From Geomonas oryzae (lineage in GTDB: Bacteria > Desulfobacterota > Desulfuromonadia > Geobacterales > Geobacteraceae): a stretch of 64,000 nucleotides of DNA. The notes below the pieces were generated by a model. That model was given only the letters and a program-made list of their open reading frames with translations, had not been told where the DNA came from and made no database searches. The stretch covers positions 806,001 to 870,000 of the forward strand of contig NZ_RAHW01000001.1 of assembly GCF_004117875.1 (NCBI RefSeq), given 5' to 3'. A program made the translations under genes and the position numbers. Shown here one piece after another: positions 48,122-57,182 of the stretch (position 1 is its first letter; every line of letters begins with the position of its first letter).

Positions 48122-48595
48122 TCAGCCTCTGGCCAGCATCTTGAAGAAGTCGAGCACCTTGTCAGGGTGTTCCGAGGCCTTCGCGATCTTCGTCCAGTGC
48201 CTGATTACGGTTCCCTCAGGCGAGAGCACCACCGTGGAGCGGATCACCCCCATGGTGGTCTTGCCGTACTGGACCTTCTCACCGAAGGCGCCGTATGCCT
48301 TCATCACCGACGCGTCCGGGTCGGAGAGGAGGGTGAACGGGAGCTTGAAGTCCGCGACGAACTTCTCGTGCGACTTCAGCGAATCCCTGGAAATGCCTAC
48401 CAACACGACCCCCAACTGGAGGAAAAGCGGCTGCAGCTTTGCAAAGCCGACCGCCTCGGCGGTTCAGCCGGGGGTGTTGTCTTTAGGGTAGAAGAAAAGC
48501 ACCACGAGTTTCCCCGCGTACTCCTTCAGCGAATGCTCCTTCCCGTCGCTCCCCTGGAGCCTGAAATCGGGCGCCTTCTGGCCTTCTAGTGACAT
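48122..48595 (-). CDS. selenocysteine-containing Bcp/PrxQ-type peroxiredoxin
   Basis: Read through one TGA, the frame gives a 157-residue Bcp/PrxQ peroxiredoxin: MSLEGQKAPDFRLQGSDG at the start, the active-site segment YPKDNTPG-U-TAEAVGF, and the typical FKLPFTLLSDPDASVMKAYG further on. The TGA (48464-48466, codon 44) stands where the family has the peroxidatic cysteine (NTPGCT), which indicates selenocysteine. Bases right after the UGA can pair as ACCGC-CGAG-GCGGU. AGGAGG precedes the ATG at 48595. The enzyme reduces peroxides via a selenenic-acid intermediate. A standard ORF caller would report only the 97-residue fragment after the UGA. No second (resolving) cysteine is seen at the usual CxxxxC spacing. 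Confidence 0.88.
48450..48463 (-). promoter_or_regulatory. candidate bacterial SECIS hairpin
   Basis: Immediately after the UGA codon the mRNA reads ACCGCCGAGGCGGU, which can form a short stem with a CGAG loop. Bacterial SECIS elements lie directly downstream of the UGA inside the coding sequence and bind SelB. The structure is only inspected by eye. Confidence 0.5.
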
Positions 48596-48730
48596 ACCTG
48601 CCTCCTTGGATGTGGTTCTCATTAGCTGGTTAAACATAGCAGACTGGGCATGAATGGCAAGGGATAAGGCTGCGGTTGTCAGCTCGGTCCTTTCAGGTTA
48701 TGCTGTGGCCGGTTTTATGGGAGGGGGAGC

Positions 48731-49261
48731 ATGGGCAGCATCATGGAGGTGGCGGGCGACCCGGAACGTTGGCATCACTTTGCCGGGGTCCTGCTAGTGA
48801 TAGCGATGGCGGTGTTGCAGGCGCGGGTCGGGAGGGCAGGTGCCTTATGGCAGATCTGCTGGGCCCTTCCGGGGACGCTGCTGCATGAGCTTTCCCACCT
48901 GGTGGTGGCTACCGTGACCGGTGGCAGGCCCGTGGGGTTCAGCATCATACCGCGGCGGGAAGGCGATGGGCGCTGGGTGCTGGGGTCGGTGACCATCAGT
49001 AACGCCGGGGTCATTTCCGCGCTACCCTCGGCGCTTGCACCGCTTTTGCTGAACGTGGTCGCTTACTATCTGTATCTGGGGTGGAACACGTGGTTTCCCC
49101 CGGACCTGCCGCACACCCTGCTGATGTACGTTGCCATTTATGTTTTCAGTTACAGCTCGATTCCGTCGGGGCAGGATGTGAGGGTTGCCCTTTCCAATCC
49201 TGCGGGGGTGCTGCTCTACGGCGGTGCGGCCGGGTTCTATTTCTGGCGGGCGGGACTTTAG
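48731..49261 (+). CDS. membrane protein with HExxH motif (M50-like)
   Basis: A 176-residue integral membrane protein with about four to five hydrophobic segments. Near the end of the second segment stands GTLLHELSHLVVA with H52-E53-x-x-H56, the zinc motif of site-2-type membrane metalloproteases, and a GASSIPSGQD-like stretch (SSIPSGQDVRVAL) follows near residue 145, reminiscent of the third-ligand region of M50. Intramembrane proteolysis is possible but the substrate is unknown. GAGGGGGAG precedes the ATG. Confidence 0.7.
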   Translation: MGSIMEVAGDPERWHHFAGVLLVIAMAVLQARVGRAGALWQICWALPGTLLHELSHLVVATVTGGRPVGFSIIPRREGDGRWVLGSVTISNAGVISALPSALAPLLLNVVAYYLYLGWNTWFPPDLPHTLLMYVAIYVFSYSSIPSGQDVRVALSNPAGVLLYGGAAGFYFWRAGL

Positions 49262-49280
49262 GGGCGGGTGCGCCAGGCAC

Positions 49281-49314
49281 GAAAAAGCCCGCCCCACTTT
49301 CGCGGAGGCGGGCT
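49281..49314 (-). terminator. Rho-independent terminator of the hemG-like gene
   Basis: On the minus strand AGCCCGCC and GGCGGGCT form an 8-bp stem followed by TTTTT, 29 bp after the flavoprotein stop codon. Confidence 0.8.
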
Positions 49315-49342
49315 CGCCTTGCCTTTTATCCCAGCCGCTCGC

Positions 49343-50542
49343 TTATAGCGTCGCCGCCATCCTTTCGAACTCACTCTTGGAACGCACGATGCAGTCTTCC
49401 ACCGCCATCCCGGCAAAGTAGTTGCCGGTAACGTACAGGTCCGTTCCCTGCAGCAGACGGTCGATCTCATCGGTGAGCGCCTTGTGGCCCACAACCGGCG
49501 ACGGGAGCTGGCTCTCTCGCTCGACTACCTGCTCGAGATCCTCGATGCTTACCTTCAGCACCGAAGCGATCCGCTTCAGCTTCGCGTCGAGCGGCAGCTT
49601 CCCGGACTTGAAGTGGAAACTGAGTCCCCGATAGCTGTCGTGGGCGACGGTATCCCGGGAAACGGCGGAGTAGAATTCCTCACCGATCGGGATCAGACCG
49701 GCCAGAAGCGGCAGTTGCAGTTTGCTCTTCTGAACCGCCACCCCCACCGTCTCAATGGTTTCCAGCTTTAGCGCGGAAAGTACCTTGCCGAGCTCGGGGG
49801 CGATGCCGGCGGCCAGCGCCGCACTCGCCGGCGGCGGGGCGGCCAGGGTGAGCCTCGGCGCACGGTAAACGGTCCCGTCGGAGAGTTCCACCTCATAACC
49901 GGACGCATCCTTGGAGACGCGGACCACCTCCACGCCGGTCTCCAGGGTGATGCCGCGGGCCGCGACGAGTCCGTCGATGACGCTGTTCAGCCCACCTTTC
50001 AGGGTGAAACTCTTGATGACGTCCTTTCTTCTCGGACGCTTGTTGAAAAGCATGTCTGCGGGGAAGTCGTCGGCGCGCTGCGAGATGACCGCGTTGAAGG
50101 CGGGACCGAATACGTTTTTATAGTTCTTCCGTCCCACGATGCGCCCGTAGTACGATGCGACGCTCTCCCCCTCCTTCTTCAGGGTGAAGAGCTGCCAGGC
50201 CGAGGTGAAAAGTTCGACGAAAGAGAGCTGTGAGGGGATACTCTTGACCTCGTTGCCGACCAGCATTTTGAAGGAGACTTTTTCCCTCGGAAGGATGCTC
50301 TGCATCAGCCCGTGGCGCTCCATGAGCTCGAGCAGCCCGCCGTAAGAGTTGTAGCAGGTGTGGGCGCCGAGTTCGAGCCAGAATCCTTCGGCACTTCCCT
50401 GAAAGCGGTGGGAATGGAAACATCCGCCCGGACGATCGCTCTTTTCAAGGACCAGGGTGTTGAGTCCCTTGGCGGCTGCATGACTGGCGAAACTGAGACC
50501 GCTGATTCCTGCTCCTATCACGATGGCGTCGAATTGCTTCAT
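49343..50542 (-). CDS. hemG: protoporphyrinogen oxidase-like FAD flavoprotein
   Basis: A 399-residue FAD-dependent amine-oxidase-fold protein. The dinucleotide motif GAGISG is at residues 10-15, followed by VLEKSDRPGG; the C-terminal FAD contact is TDLYVTGNYFAGMAVEDCI (in part). This matches HemY-type protoporphyrinogen oxidases, which make protoporphyrin IX for heme and cytochromes, but related desaturases share the fold. The ATG at 50542 has AGGAG upstream, so the much longer open frame that runs on to 51715 is not used. It is divergent from the DnaJ-family gene. Confidence 0.72.
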   Translation of the reverse strand: MKQFDAIVIGAGISGLSFASHAAAKGLNTLVLEKSDRPGGCFHSHRFQGSAEGFWLELGAHTCYNSYGGLLELMERHGLMQSILPREKVSFKMLVGNEVKSIPSQLSFVELFTSAWQLFTLKKEGESVASYYGRIVGRKNYKNVFGPAFNAVISQRADDFPADMLFNKRPRRKDVIKSFTLKGGLNSVIDGLVAARGITLETGVEVVRVSKDASGYEVELSDGTVYRAPRLTLAAPPPASAALAAGIAPELGKVLSALKLETIETVGVAVQKSKLQLPLLAGLIPIGEEFYSAVSRDTVAHDSYRGLSFHFKSGKLPLDAKLKRIASVLKVSIEDLEQVVERESQLPSPVVGHKALTDEIDRLLQGTDLYVTGNYFAGMAVEDCIVRSKSEFERMAATL

Positions 50543-50581
50543 CTGGCGGCTCCTGTTTTTAAGGGTCGTTAATTGCAGCCT

Positions 50582-50610
50582 ATATAAGCCCGCCCGCGCG
50601 GAGTTGTCAA
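50582..50610 (-). promoter_or_regulatory. sigma-70 promoter of the hemG-like gene
   Basis: On the minus strand TTGACA and TTATAT are 17 bp apart, about 33 bp before the ATG. Its -35 half is an exact inverted copy of the -35 of the opposite promoter. Confidence 0.75.
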
Positions 50611-50623
50611 GGTTTACAACATG

Positions 50624-50652
50624 TTGACAACAGTGGGGGCAGCAATTACATT
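50624..50652 (+). promoter_or_regulatory. sigma-70 promoter of the DnaJ-family gene
   Basis: TTGACA and TACATT are 17 bp apart, about 35 bp before the ATG. Together with the opposite promoter the -35 boxes form the inverted repeat GTTGTCAA-N13-TTGACAAC (50603-50631). Confidence 0.75.
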
Positions 50653-50692
50653 CTGGGGAGCAATTCCCAGGATCACTGAAAGGACTTCCGTT

Positions 50693-51583
50693 ATGGCACA
50701 GAGAGATTACTACGAGGTGCTCGGCCTGAAAAAAGGCGCCTCGGTCGACGAAATCAAGCGGGCCTACCGCAAGCTCGCGGTGAAATACCACCCGGACAAG
50801 AACCCCGGGAACAAAGAGGCCGAGGAGCGCTTCAAGGAGATCAACGAGGCGTACGCCGTCCTCTCCGATCCGCAGAAGAAGGAGCAGTTCGACCAGTTCG
50901 GCTCCACCAATTTCCACCAGCGCTTCTCGCAGGAGGATATCTTCAGGGGCTTCAATGTGGACGACCTGTTCCGCGACCAGGGGTTCGGTACGGACGACAT
51001 CTTCTCGCGCATATTCGGGGACGCCATGCGGCGCCAGCGCGGCGGCCGCGGCAGACCGGCCGCAAGGGGCGAGGATTTCTCCATGGAGCTCCAGGTGACC
51101 TTCCGGGACTCCTACGACGGCGCGGAAAAGCGGGTCGCCTTCATGCGCGACGGCTCCCGCGAGGAGCTGTCGGTCAAGGTCCCCCCCGGGATAGAGAACG
51201 GCGCGCGGCTCAGGGTGGCGGGACGCGGCGGGCCGGGGCGCATGGGCGGGCCTTCGGGAGACCTCTACCTGACCGTCCTGGTCAGCGCGGATCCCCTGTT
51301 CCAACGCGAGGGCAACGACATCGTGCTGAACCACGAGGTGCGTTTCTCCGAGGCGGTTCTCGGGGGACAGATCGAGGTGCCCACCATGCAGGGGGCCAAG
51401 CGGATCAGGATCCCCGCCGGCATCCAGGCCGGCACCAAGGTCCGTCTCAAGGGGCTCGGCTTCCCGTTGATGGGTGGGTCGGGGCGCGGCGACATGTACG
51501 TGCGGGTCGCGGTGCACGTGCCGGAAAAGCTGACCGCGCGCCAGCGCGAGCTGCTGGACCAGTTGGCGGCGGAAGGGCTCTGA
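50693..51583 (+). CDS. DnaJ-class co-chaperone (CbpA type)
   Basis: A 296-residue J-domain protein. The J domain (residues 3-70) has the HPD motif at 33-35, then a Gly/Phe-rich region and the two C-terminal substrate-binding domains (from about 130), but no cysteine-rich zinc finger; this is the CbpA/DnaJ type II arrangement. It stimulates DnaK ATPase and hands over unfolded proteins. The ATG at 50693 is chosen because the J domain begins two residues later. Confidence 0.92.
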   Translation: MAQRDYYEVLGLKKGASVDEIKRAYRKLAVKYHPDKNPGNKEAEERFKEINEAYAVLSDPQKKEQFDQFGSTNFHQRFSQEDIFRGFNVDDLFRDQGFGTDDIFSRIFGDAMRRQRGGRGRPAARGEDFSMELQVTFRDSYDGAEKRVAFMRDGSREELSVKVPPGIENGARLRVAGRGGPGRMGGPSGDLYLTVLVSADPLFQREGNDIVLNHEVRFSEAVLGGQIEVPTMQGAKRIRIPAGIQAGTKVRLKGLGFPLMGGSGRGDMYVRVAVHVPEKLTARQRELLDQLAAEGL

Positions 51584-51600
51584 CCCCTCCGGCACCGGCC

Positions 51601-51645
51601 AAAAAAAAAATCCCCTTCGCCGCGGACCGGCGAGGGGGATTTTTC
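51601..51645. terminator. bidirectional Rho-independent terminator
   Basis: AATCCCCTTCGCCG and CGGCGAGGGGGATT form a long stem with A run on the left and T run on the right, so it ends both the DnaJ gene and the convergent foldase gene. Confidence 0.9.
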
Positions 51646-51663
51646 GTTTCTGGGGAGCAGAGG

Positions 51664-52623
51664 CTAGGGCTGCTTGATGTCGATGCTGGCGGCGTTGCGC
51701 AGATCCTTCACCCACTGGTTGAAGCGCTCGTCCGACTTCTTCTTGTAGAGCTGCTCCTCGATGGAGTCCTTGACCTCCTCGAAGGGGCGACCCGCTTCGC
51801 GGCTCTTCTGCTCCAGCTTTATGATGTGCAGCCCGGCCGGGCTGCGCACGATGGAGCTTACGTCGCCGGGCTTCATGGCGGCGACGGTGTCGCCGATTTC
51901 GGGCAGCATGTCGCTCTTCTTGAAGCTGCCTAAGTCCCCTCCGTCCTTGGCTGCGGCGGAGTCCTGGGAGTACTTCTTGGCGAGGGCGGCGAAGTCCTCG
52001 CCCGCGCGCGCCTTCGCGAGCACCTCGTTGGCGAGCTTCTCGGTGGCGGCGGCATCTTCCGGTTTCGCTTTGGGATCGAGCTTGAAGAAGATGTGCCGCG
52101 CGTGGAAGGTCTCGGCGCCGCCGTAGCTGTCGCGGTGCGAGTCGTAGTACTCGCGCATCTCGCGTTCACCCACCTGGATCTTGGAACGGACCTCCTGGCT
52201 CATGAGCCGCATCCGCTCCAATTGCTCTTTCAACTGTGCCTTGTACTGCGGGAAGGTGAGCCCCTGGGCCGCCAGGGCCTGTTCCAGCGCCTCCTGGGTG
52301 AGGTTGTTCTGCTTCTTGACGTCCTCGATGGAAGCGCGCAGTTCGTCCTCGCCTACCTTGATGTCCAGCTCGCGGATCTTCTGCTCGACCAGCTTCTTGT
52401 CCACAAGCCGGTTCAGCGCCGCACTTTTCAGCCCCATCTTCTCCGCCGGCGGGAGCTTCTCGCTCTCCTTCAGCATCTGGGCGTATTCCTTGTCGAGGTC
52501 GAGGGTGGTGATCACCTCGTCGTTGACGACGGCGGCGATGCCGCTGATCTGTTTTGCCTGGGAGGGGAAGGGGGATACTGCCAGGAGGGCCAGCAGGGTG
52601 CAGGCCATGATGATCTTAGCCAT
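51664..52623 (-). CDS. SurA/PpiC-type periplasmic peptidyl-prolyl isomerase
   Basis: A 319-residue foldase. A signal peptide (cleavage near residue 23, SQA) is followed by a SurA-like N-terminal chaperone domain (IAAVVNDEVITTLDLDKEY) and one parvulin domain (about 170-275: ARHIFFKLDP, GGDLGSFKKSDM, SPAGLHIIKLE). It assists folding of outer-membrane and periplasmic proteins; in Geobacter these include multiheme cytochromes, which is inference here. It is downstream of a second PpiC gene, separated by a terminator. Confidence 0.9.
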   Translation of the reverse strand: MAKIIMACTLLALLAVSPFPSQAKQISGIAAVVNDEVITTLDLDKEYAQMLKESEKLPPAEKMGLKSAALNRLVDKKLVEQKIRELDIKVGEDELRASIEDVKKQNNLTQEALEQALAAQGLTFPQYKAQLKEQLERMRLMSQEVRSKIQVGEREMREYYDSHRDSYGGAETFHARHIFFKLDPKAKPEDAAATEKLANEVLAKARAGEDFAALAKKYSQDSAAAKDGGDLGSFKKSDMLPEIGDTVAAMKPGDVSSIVRSPAGLHIIKLEQKSREAGRPFEEVKDSIEEQLYKKKSDERFNQWVKDLRNAASIDIKQP

Positions 52624-52658
52624 GGTGTCTCTCTATAGCCGCTCAGGCGGCGTTTGTG

Positions 52659-52688
52659 CAAAAACGGCCGGACTTGCGCCCGGCCGTT
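52659..52688 (-). terminator. Rho-independent terminator between the two foldase genes
   Basis: On the minus strand AACGGCCGG and CCGGCCGTT form a 9-bp stem followed by TTT (TTTTTG including the stem end). Confidence 0.8.
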
Positions 52689-52718
52689 GGCTGTTTCGGT
52701 TATTCCTAGTTATTCCGA

Positions 52719-53651
52719 CTATTTCGCCTGGGCGGGCTGGCCGGCTGCCGGCTGTGCACCCTCTTTGGCGCCCTCAGGTGCCTTGAGCCCTTTCAGCGCG
52801 TCTTCCTTCACGCTGATCTTCGCCTGCTTCTTCAGGTCGTCCTTGAGTTTCTTGAAGGTCTCCTGCTGCTTCTCCGGGAGGAGGGCCGCCTTGATCTGGT
52901 CCTTCACCTCTTCGAGGGAGCGCGCGCCGGCGGGGCGCTGGCCGGTCACCTTGATGATGTGGTAGCCGAACTGGGTCTTCACGATGCCGGAGGTCTGCCC
53001 TTCCTTCATGCCGAATGCCACCTTCTCGAAGTCCGGGATCATGGAGCCTTTACCGAACCAGCCGAGATCGCCACCTTTCTGGGCTGCGCCGTCGATGGAG
53101 AACTTCTTGGCCAGGTCCTCGAAGTTCGCACCGGCCTTAAGCTGCTTCTCGATGTCCTTCGCCTGGTCCTCGGACTTGACCAGGATGTGGCTCGCCCTGA
53201 TCTGTGCGCCGGTCTGGAACTTGTCCTTGTTCTTGTTGTAGTAGTCCTGCATCTCGGCGTCGGTGACCTTGCCGATCTCTTCAACCTTCTTCTTCAGGAA
53301 CGCCTCTACGATGACGCGCTTTTTCAGGTCTTCCAGGCGGGCGGCGACGTCCGGGCTCTTGTCGATCCCTTCCTTCTGTGCCTGCTGCATGATCAGCTCG
53401 CGCACCACCATGGTGTCGATCATTTCCTTCTTCCCTTCCGGGGTCTCGGTCATCGGCTTCAGGTACGGGGGAAGAGCGGCCTGCTCTTTGTAGAAATCGT
53501 TGTCCGTGATGGTGGCGCCATTCACCTCGGCGAGGACGACCCCTTTACCCGGGCCTTCCTGTTTCGCCCCGGTAGCCGCCTCTTTCTTGCAGCCGGTCAC
53601 GGCAACGCAGAGAGCGAGTAAAAGTACGGTGGCAGATTTGCTGAATTGCAC
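52719..53651 (-). CDS. PpiC-type peptidyl-prolyl isomerase lipoprotein
   Basis: A 310-residue protein with a lipoprotein signal (VTGC, lipidated Cys21), a SurA-like N-terminal domain and a parvulin domain (about 150-245: ASHILVKSEDQA, GGDLGWFGKGSM, TQFGYHIIKVTG). The C-terminus is Ala/Pro/Gln-rich. It resembles PrsA-like foldases anchored to the membrane on the periplasmic side. It forms a paralogous pair with the next gene. Confidence 0.9.
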   Translation of the reverse strand: MQFSKSATVLLLALCVAVTGCKKEAATGAKQEGPGKGVVLAEVNGATITDNDFYKEQAALPPYLKPMTETPEGKKEMIDTMVVRELIMQQAQKEGIDKSPDVAARLEDLKKRVIVEAFLKKKVEEIGKVTDAEMQDYYNKNKDKFQTGAQIRASHILVKSEDQAKDIEKQLKAGANFEDLAKKFSIDGAAQKGGDLGWFGKGSMIPDFEKVAFGMKEGQTSGIVKTQFGYHIIKVTGQRPAGARSLEEVKDQIKAALLPEKQQETFKKLKDDLKKQAKISVKEDALKGLKAPEGAKEGAQPAAGQPAQAK

Positions 53652-53708
53652 GGTTAGCTCCTTTTATAAGTTCCGTAAATGATTTCCAATCCGGTGAACG
53701 CTAGCATA

Positions 53709-56700
53709 TCAGACTAAGCATTTCAAGACATTTCTGGCCTCCGCCAGCACCCCGTCAAAGGAGCTGTCGGCGACCCGAACGTAGAGCCGGAAGTCCGGCG
53801 TAAAGCGGTATTTTCCCTTCTCTTTGCGCAAGAGACCGGTGATGGCGTCGGGGGAAACCGGGGTCCTCTCGTGGAAGGCGAGGGCGATCTCGTTGCCGGC
53901 GAGCTCGATCTCCTTGACGAGGAGCCGCTTCAGCCCGACGCGCAGGCGCATGACCTCGATGAGGTAGAGCGCCGCCGGAGGTAGCGGTCCGAAGCGGTCG
54001 GCGAGCTCCTCCTTGATGTCGTCGATCTCCGCCTCGTCGGCGGGCTGCGTGAGTTTCTTGTAGATCATGAGGCGCTGGTTCGGATCCCTCACGTACTCCT
54101 CCGGGATGAAGGCCGGGACCTTGAGCTTGATCTCCGGCTCGACCCGCTCCGGGAGCTCCTCACCCTTCAGGGTGCGTACCGCCTCGTCCAGGAGCTCGGT
54201 ATAAAGCTCGAAGCCGACGGCAGCGATGTCTCCGCTTTGCCGCGCGCCCAAAAGGTCGCCGGCACCGCGGATCTCGAGGTCGTGGGTGGCGATGCGGAAG
54301 CCCGCCCCCAGCTCGGTCAACTCCTGGATGATCTTCAGCCGCTCGCGCGCGTCCGTCGAGATCGACCCCTCCCCCGGGATGAGGAGATAGGCGTAGGCGC
54401 GGGTCTTGGAGCGGCCGACCCTGCCGCGCAGCTGGTAGAGCTGGGCGAGGCCGAAGGTGTCGGCGCGGTTCACGATGAGGGTGTTGGCGGTCGGGATGTC
54501 CAGGCCGCTCTCTATGATGGTGGTGCACAGAAGGAGGTTGGTCTCGCCGTGCATGAAGGAGAGCATCACCTGTTCCAGCTCCTTCTCGGCCATCTGCCCG
54601 TGCCCTACCGCGATCTTCGCTTCCGGGACGATGCGCCTCAGCTCCTCGGCCATGGCGCCTATGGTCTGCACCCGGTTGTGCACGAAGAAGACCTGGCCGC
54701 CGCGCCTCAGCTCCCTCAGCACCGCCTCGCGGATCAGCTCGTCCGAGGAGCGGGAGACGAAGGTCTTGATGGCGAGCCGGTCCACCGGCGGGGTGTCGAT
54801 GATGGAGAGGTCGCGTATCCCCATGAGCGACATGTAAAGGGTGCGCGGGATCGGCGTCGCGGTGAGGGTGAGGATGTCCACCACGGCCCTGAACTGCTTG
54901 AGCCGCTCCTTGTGGGCGACGCCGAAGCGCTGCTCCTCGTCGACGATGAGAAGCCCCAGATCCTTGAAGACGACGTCCTTCTGCAGGAGGCGATGCGTGC
55001 CGATGACGACGTCCACGTCCCCTTTTTTCACCCCCTCGAGGATCTCCCTTTGCTGCTGCGCGGTGCGAAAGCGCGACAGCATCTCCACGCGGACCGGGTA
55101 CTCCTTGAAGCGCGCCGCGAAGCTCTCGGCATGCTGCTGGGCGAGGACCGTGGTCGGGACGAGGATCGCCACCTGCTTGCCGTCCAGGGTCGCCTTGAAG
55201 GCGGCGCGCATGGCCACCTCGGTCTTGCCGTAGCCTACGTCGCCGCAGACCAGGCGGTCCATGGGGCGGGTGCTCTCCATGTCGGCGATGACCTGGTCGA
55301 TGGCGGCGGCCTGGTCGGGGGTCTCCTCGAAGGCGAAGGATGCCTCGAAGGCGCGGTACATGTCGTCGGCGGGGGAGTAGCGGTACCCCTGCTGCACCTC
55401 GCGCGCGGCGTGGATCTTCAAAAGTTCGGCGGCCATCTCCTCGATCTCGGCGCGGGCCTTCGCCTTCGCCTTCTCCCATCCCGCCCCGCCAAGCTTGTCG
55501 AGCCTCGGCTCGATCCCCTCGGCACCTACGTAGCGCTGCACCAGGTTTATGCGGTCCACCGGGAGGTAGAGCTTGTCGCCCCCGGCGTACTCGAGGAGCA
55601 GGAAGTCCCCCTCGAGGCCGGTGAGGCTTAGGTGCTCAAGCCCCCGGTAAAGGGCGACGCCGAAGTCGACGTGCACCATATGGTCGCCGGGTTTCAGCTC
55701 GGCGAGCGAGGTGAGTAGCTGCTTCTTCTTCGCCTCGGAGAGGCCGCGCCGCTTCACCCTCTTGCCGAAGATCTCCTCCTCGGCAACCACCACAAGGCGC
55801 TCTTCCTCGAGACGGAAGCCGCGCGAGATCTCGCCGATGACGATCTCGACACGCCCCGGCGGGCGTCCCGCCGCGACCTCGAAGCGGTCGGAGGAGTGCT
55901 CCAGCGGCATCCGGTAGTGGGAGAGGAGCTCGTAGAGCCTGCGCGCCTGCCCCGCCTGGTGGCAGGGGACGAGCACGCGGTTCCCGGCCGCGATCCATCC
56001 GACCATCTTCTCGGTGAGAGGCGCCAGCACCCGCTCCCCTTCCGGGGTGGCGTCGAGCTTCAGGTCCTGGTTTCCGGCGCACTTCAGGCGGAGCTTCTCG
56101 CCCCCCTCACCCTCGATCTCAAGGCGCGGGAATTCGAGACGGCGCCCGGCAAGAAGGAGGCGCTGGAAGTCGTCGTCGCCCAGGTAGAGCTCGGCGGGGT
56201 CCCCCGTGATGGCGTCGCGCAGTTCGGCCCGCCGTACCGCGCTGTCGAGCTCCTCCCTGAAGCGCTCGGCCGCCTCGCGGATCGCCTCGGGATCGACGAG
56301 GACGCGCACCGCTCCTGCGCCGGCGTAGTCGAAGACGGTTTGCAGTCCGGGGTGGAAAAGGGGTTGCAGGAAATCGACCCCCGGCGGGTAGATGGCATGC
56401 TGCAGCTGGTCGAGGAGCTCCCGGCGCCGGTCCGCGCCGATCCCCAGGTGGTCGCAACGCCGCTTGAGTCTCGGTGCCAGCTCCTTCACCACCTCCGCGG
56501 AGAGGATCACCTCGCGGGAGGGAAGCAGCACCAACTCGGGGAGCGGTTCTAGAGAGCGCTGGGTCACCGGGTCGAAAAGGCGCATGGTCTCGACCAGGTC
56601 GCCGAAGAACTCGATCCTGACCGGCATCTCCCGGTCGGGTGGGAAGATGTCGAGGATGCCGCCGCGCACCGAGAAGGTGCCCCGGTCCTCGACCAGGGGT

Positions 56701-57182
56701 ACGTGGGAGTAGCCCAGCTTCACCAGTTTCTCGACCAGACTCTCTCGCTCGAGCTCCTCGCCCGCCACGAGGTACTGGCACACCCCACCCAGGGTGTCGC
56801 GCGGGATCACCCGCTGCATGGCGCTTGCCACCGGGAGGACGAGGGCGCGGACCGCGCCGTCCATGAGGCGCACCAGGGCGTTCAGCCGTTCCCCCACGAT
56901 GTCGGGGTGCGGCGAGGCCGCCTCGAAGGGGGTGACGTCCCAGGCGGGGAGGGGGAGCACGGTCTCGGGGTGCGACGAGAAGAAGCGGAGTTCCCGGGTG
57001 ATCTCGTCGGCGCTTTCCTGGTCGGCGGTGAGGACGATGAGCGGCGGAGCGTCGTCGGCGGCGAGCCGGGAGAGTAGGTAGGCCGGGGCCGACCCCGCGA
57101 GTCCCGCCACGCTCACCTGGCAGGAGGAAAGGGAGAGCTTCTCGCTTAGCTGTTTAAGATACTGCGGTACGGGCATGGTCAT
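53709..57182 (-). CDS. mfd: transcription-repair coupling factor
   Basis: A 1157-residue Mfd, the normal length. Order: UvrB-homology region (residues 20-330), the RNA polymerase-interacting domain near 470-560 (DHMVHVDFGVALYRGLEHL), the RecG-like helicase with Walker A GDVGYGKTE at about 645 and DEEQRFG at about 748, and the C-terminal TRCF domain. It removes stalled RNA polymerase and recruits UvrA to lesions. The ATG at 57182 (MTMPVPQYLKQL) has a weak ribosome-binding site; the frame upstream of it has no homology-like content. Confidence 0.96.
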   Translation of the reverse strand: MTMPVPQYLKQLSEKLSLSSCQVSVAGLAGSAPAYLLSRLAADDAPPLIVLTADQESADEITRELRFFSSHPETVLPLPAWDVTPFEAASPHPDIVGERLNALVRLMDGAVRALVLPVASAMQRVIPRDTLGGVCQYLVAGEELERESLVEKLVKLGYSHVPLVEDRGTFSVRGGILDIFPPDREMPVRIEFFGDLVETMRLFDPVTQRSLEPLPELVLLPSREVILSAEVVKELAPRLKRRCDHLGIGADRRRELLDQLQHAIYPPGVDFLQPLFHPGLQTVFDYAGAGAVRVLVDPEAIREAAERFREELDSAVRRAELRDAITGDPAELYLGDDDFQRLLLAGRRLEFPRLEIEGEGGEKLRLKCAGNQDLKLDATPEGERVLAPLTEKMVGWIAAGNRVLVPCHQAGQARRLYELLSHYRMPLEHSSDRFEVAAGRPPGRVEIVIGEISRGFRLEEERLVVVAEEEIFGKRVKRRGLSEAKKKQLLTSLAELKPGDHMVHVDFGVALYRGLEHLSLTGLEGDFLLLEYAGGDKLYLPVDRINLVQRYVGAEGIEPRLDKLGGAGWEKAKAKARAEIEEMAAELLKIHAAREVQQGYRYSPADDMYRAFEASFAFEETPDQAAAIDQVIADMESTRPMDRLVCGDVGYGKTEVAMRAAFKATLDGKQVAILVPTTVLAQQHAESFAARFKEYPVRVEMLSRFRTAQQQREILEGVKKGDVDVVIGTHRLLQKDVVFKDLGLLIVDEEQRFGVAHKERLKQFRAVVDILTLTATPIPRTLYMSLMGIRDLSIIDTPPVDRLAIKTFVSRSSDELIREAVLRELRRGGQVFFVHNRVQTIGAMAEELRRIVPEAKIAVGHGQMAEKELEQVMLSFMHGETNLLLCTTIIESGLDIPTANTLIVNRADTFGLAQLYQLRGRVGRSKTRAYAYLLIPGEGSISTDARERLKIIQELTELGAGFRIATHDLEIRGAGDLLGARQSGDIAAVGFELYTELLDEAVRTLKGEELPERVEPEIKLKVPAFIPEEYVRDPNQRLMIYKKLTQPADEAEIDDIKEELADRFGPLPPAALYLIEVMRLRVGLKRLLVKEIELAGNEIALAFHERTPVSPDAITGLLRKEKGKYRFTPDFRLYVRVADSSFDGVLAEARNVLKCLV

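Noticed and set aside
48464-48466. Interpretation of the peroxiredoxin TGA as a pseudogene mutation
   Set aside because: The rest of the domain is intact on both sides, the TGA is at the exact active-site position, and Sec peroxiredoxins are known in this group.
50543-51715. 390-residue N-terminal extension of the hemG-like frame
   Set aside because: It is antisense to the DnaJ-family gene; a good ribosome-binding site and the FAD motif place the true start at 50542.
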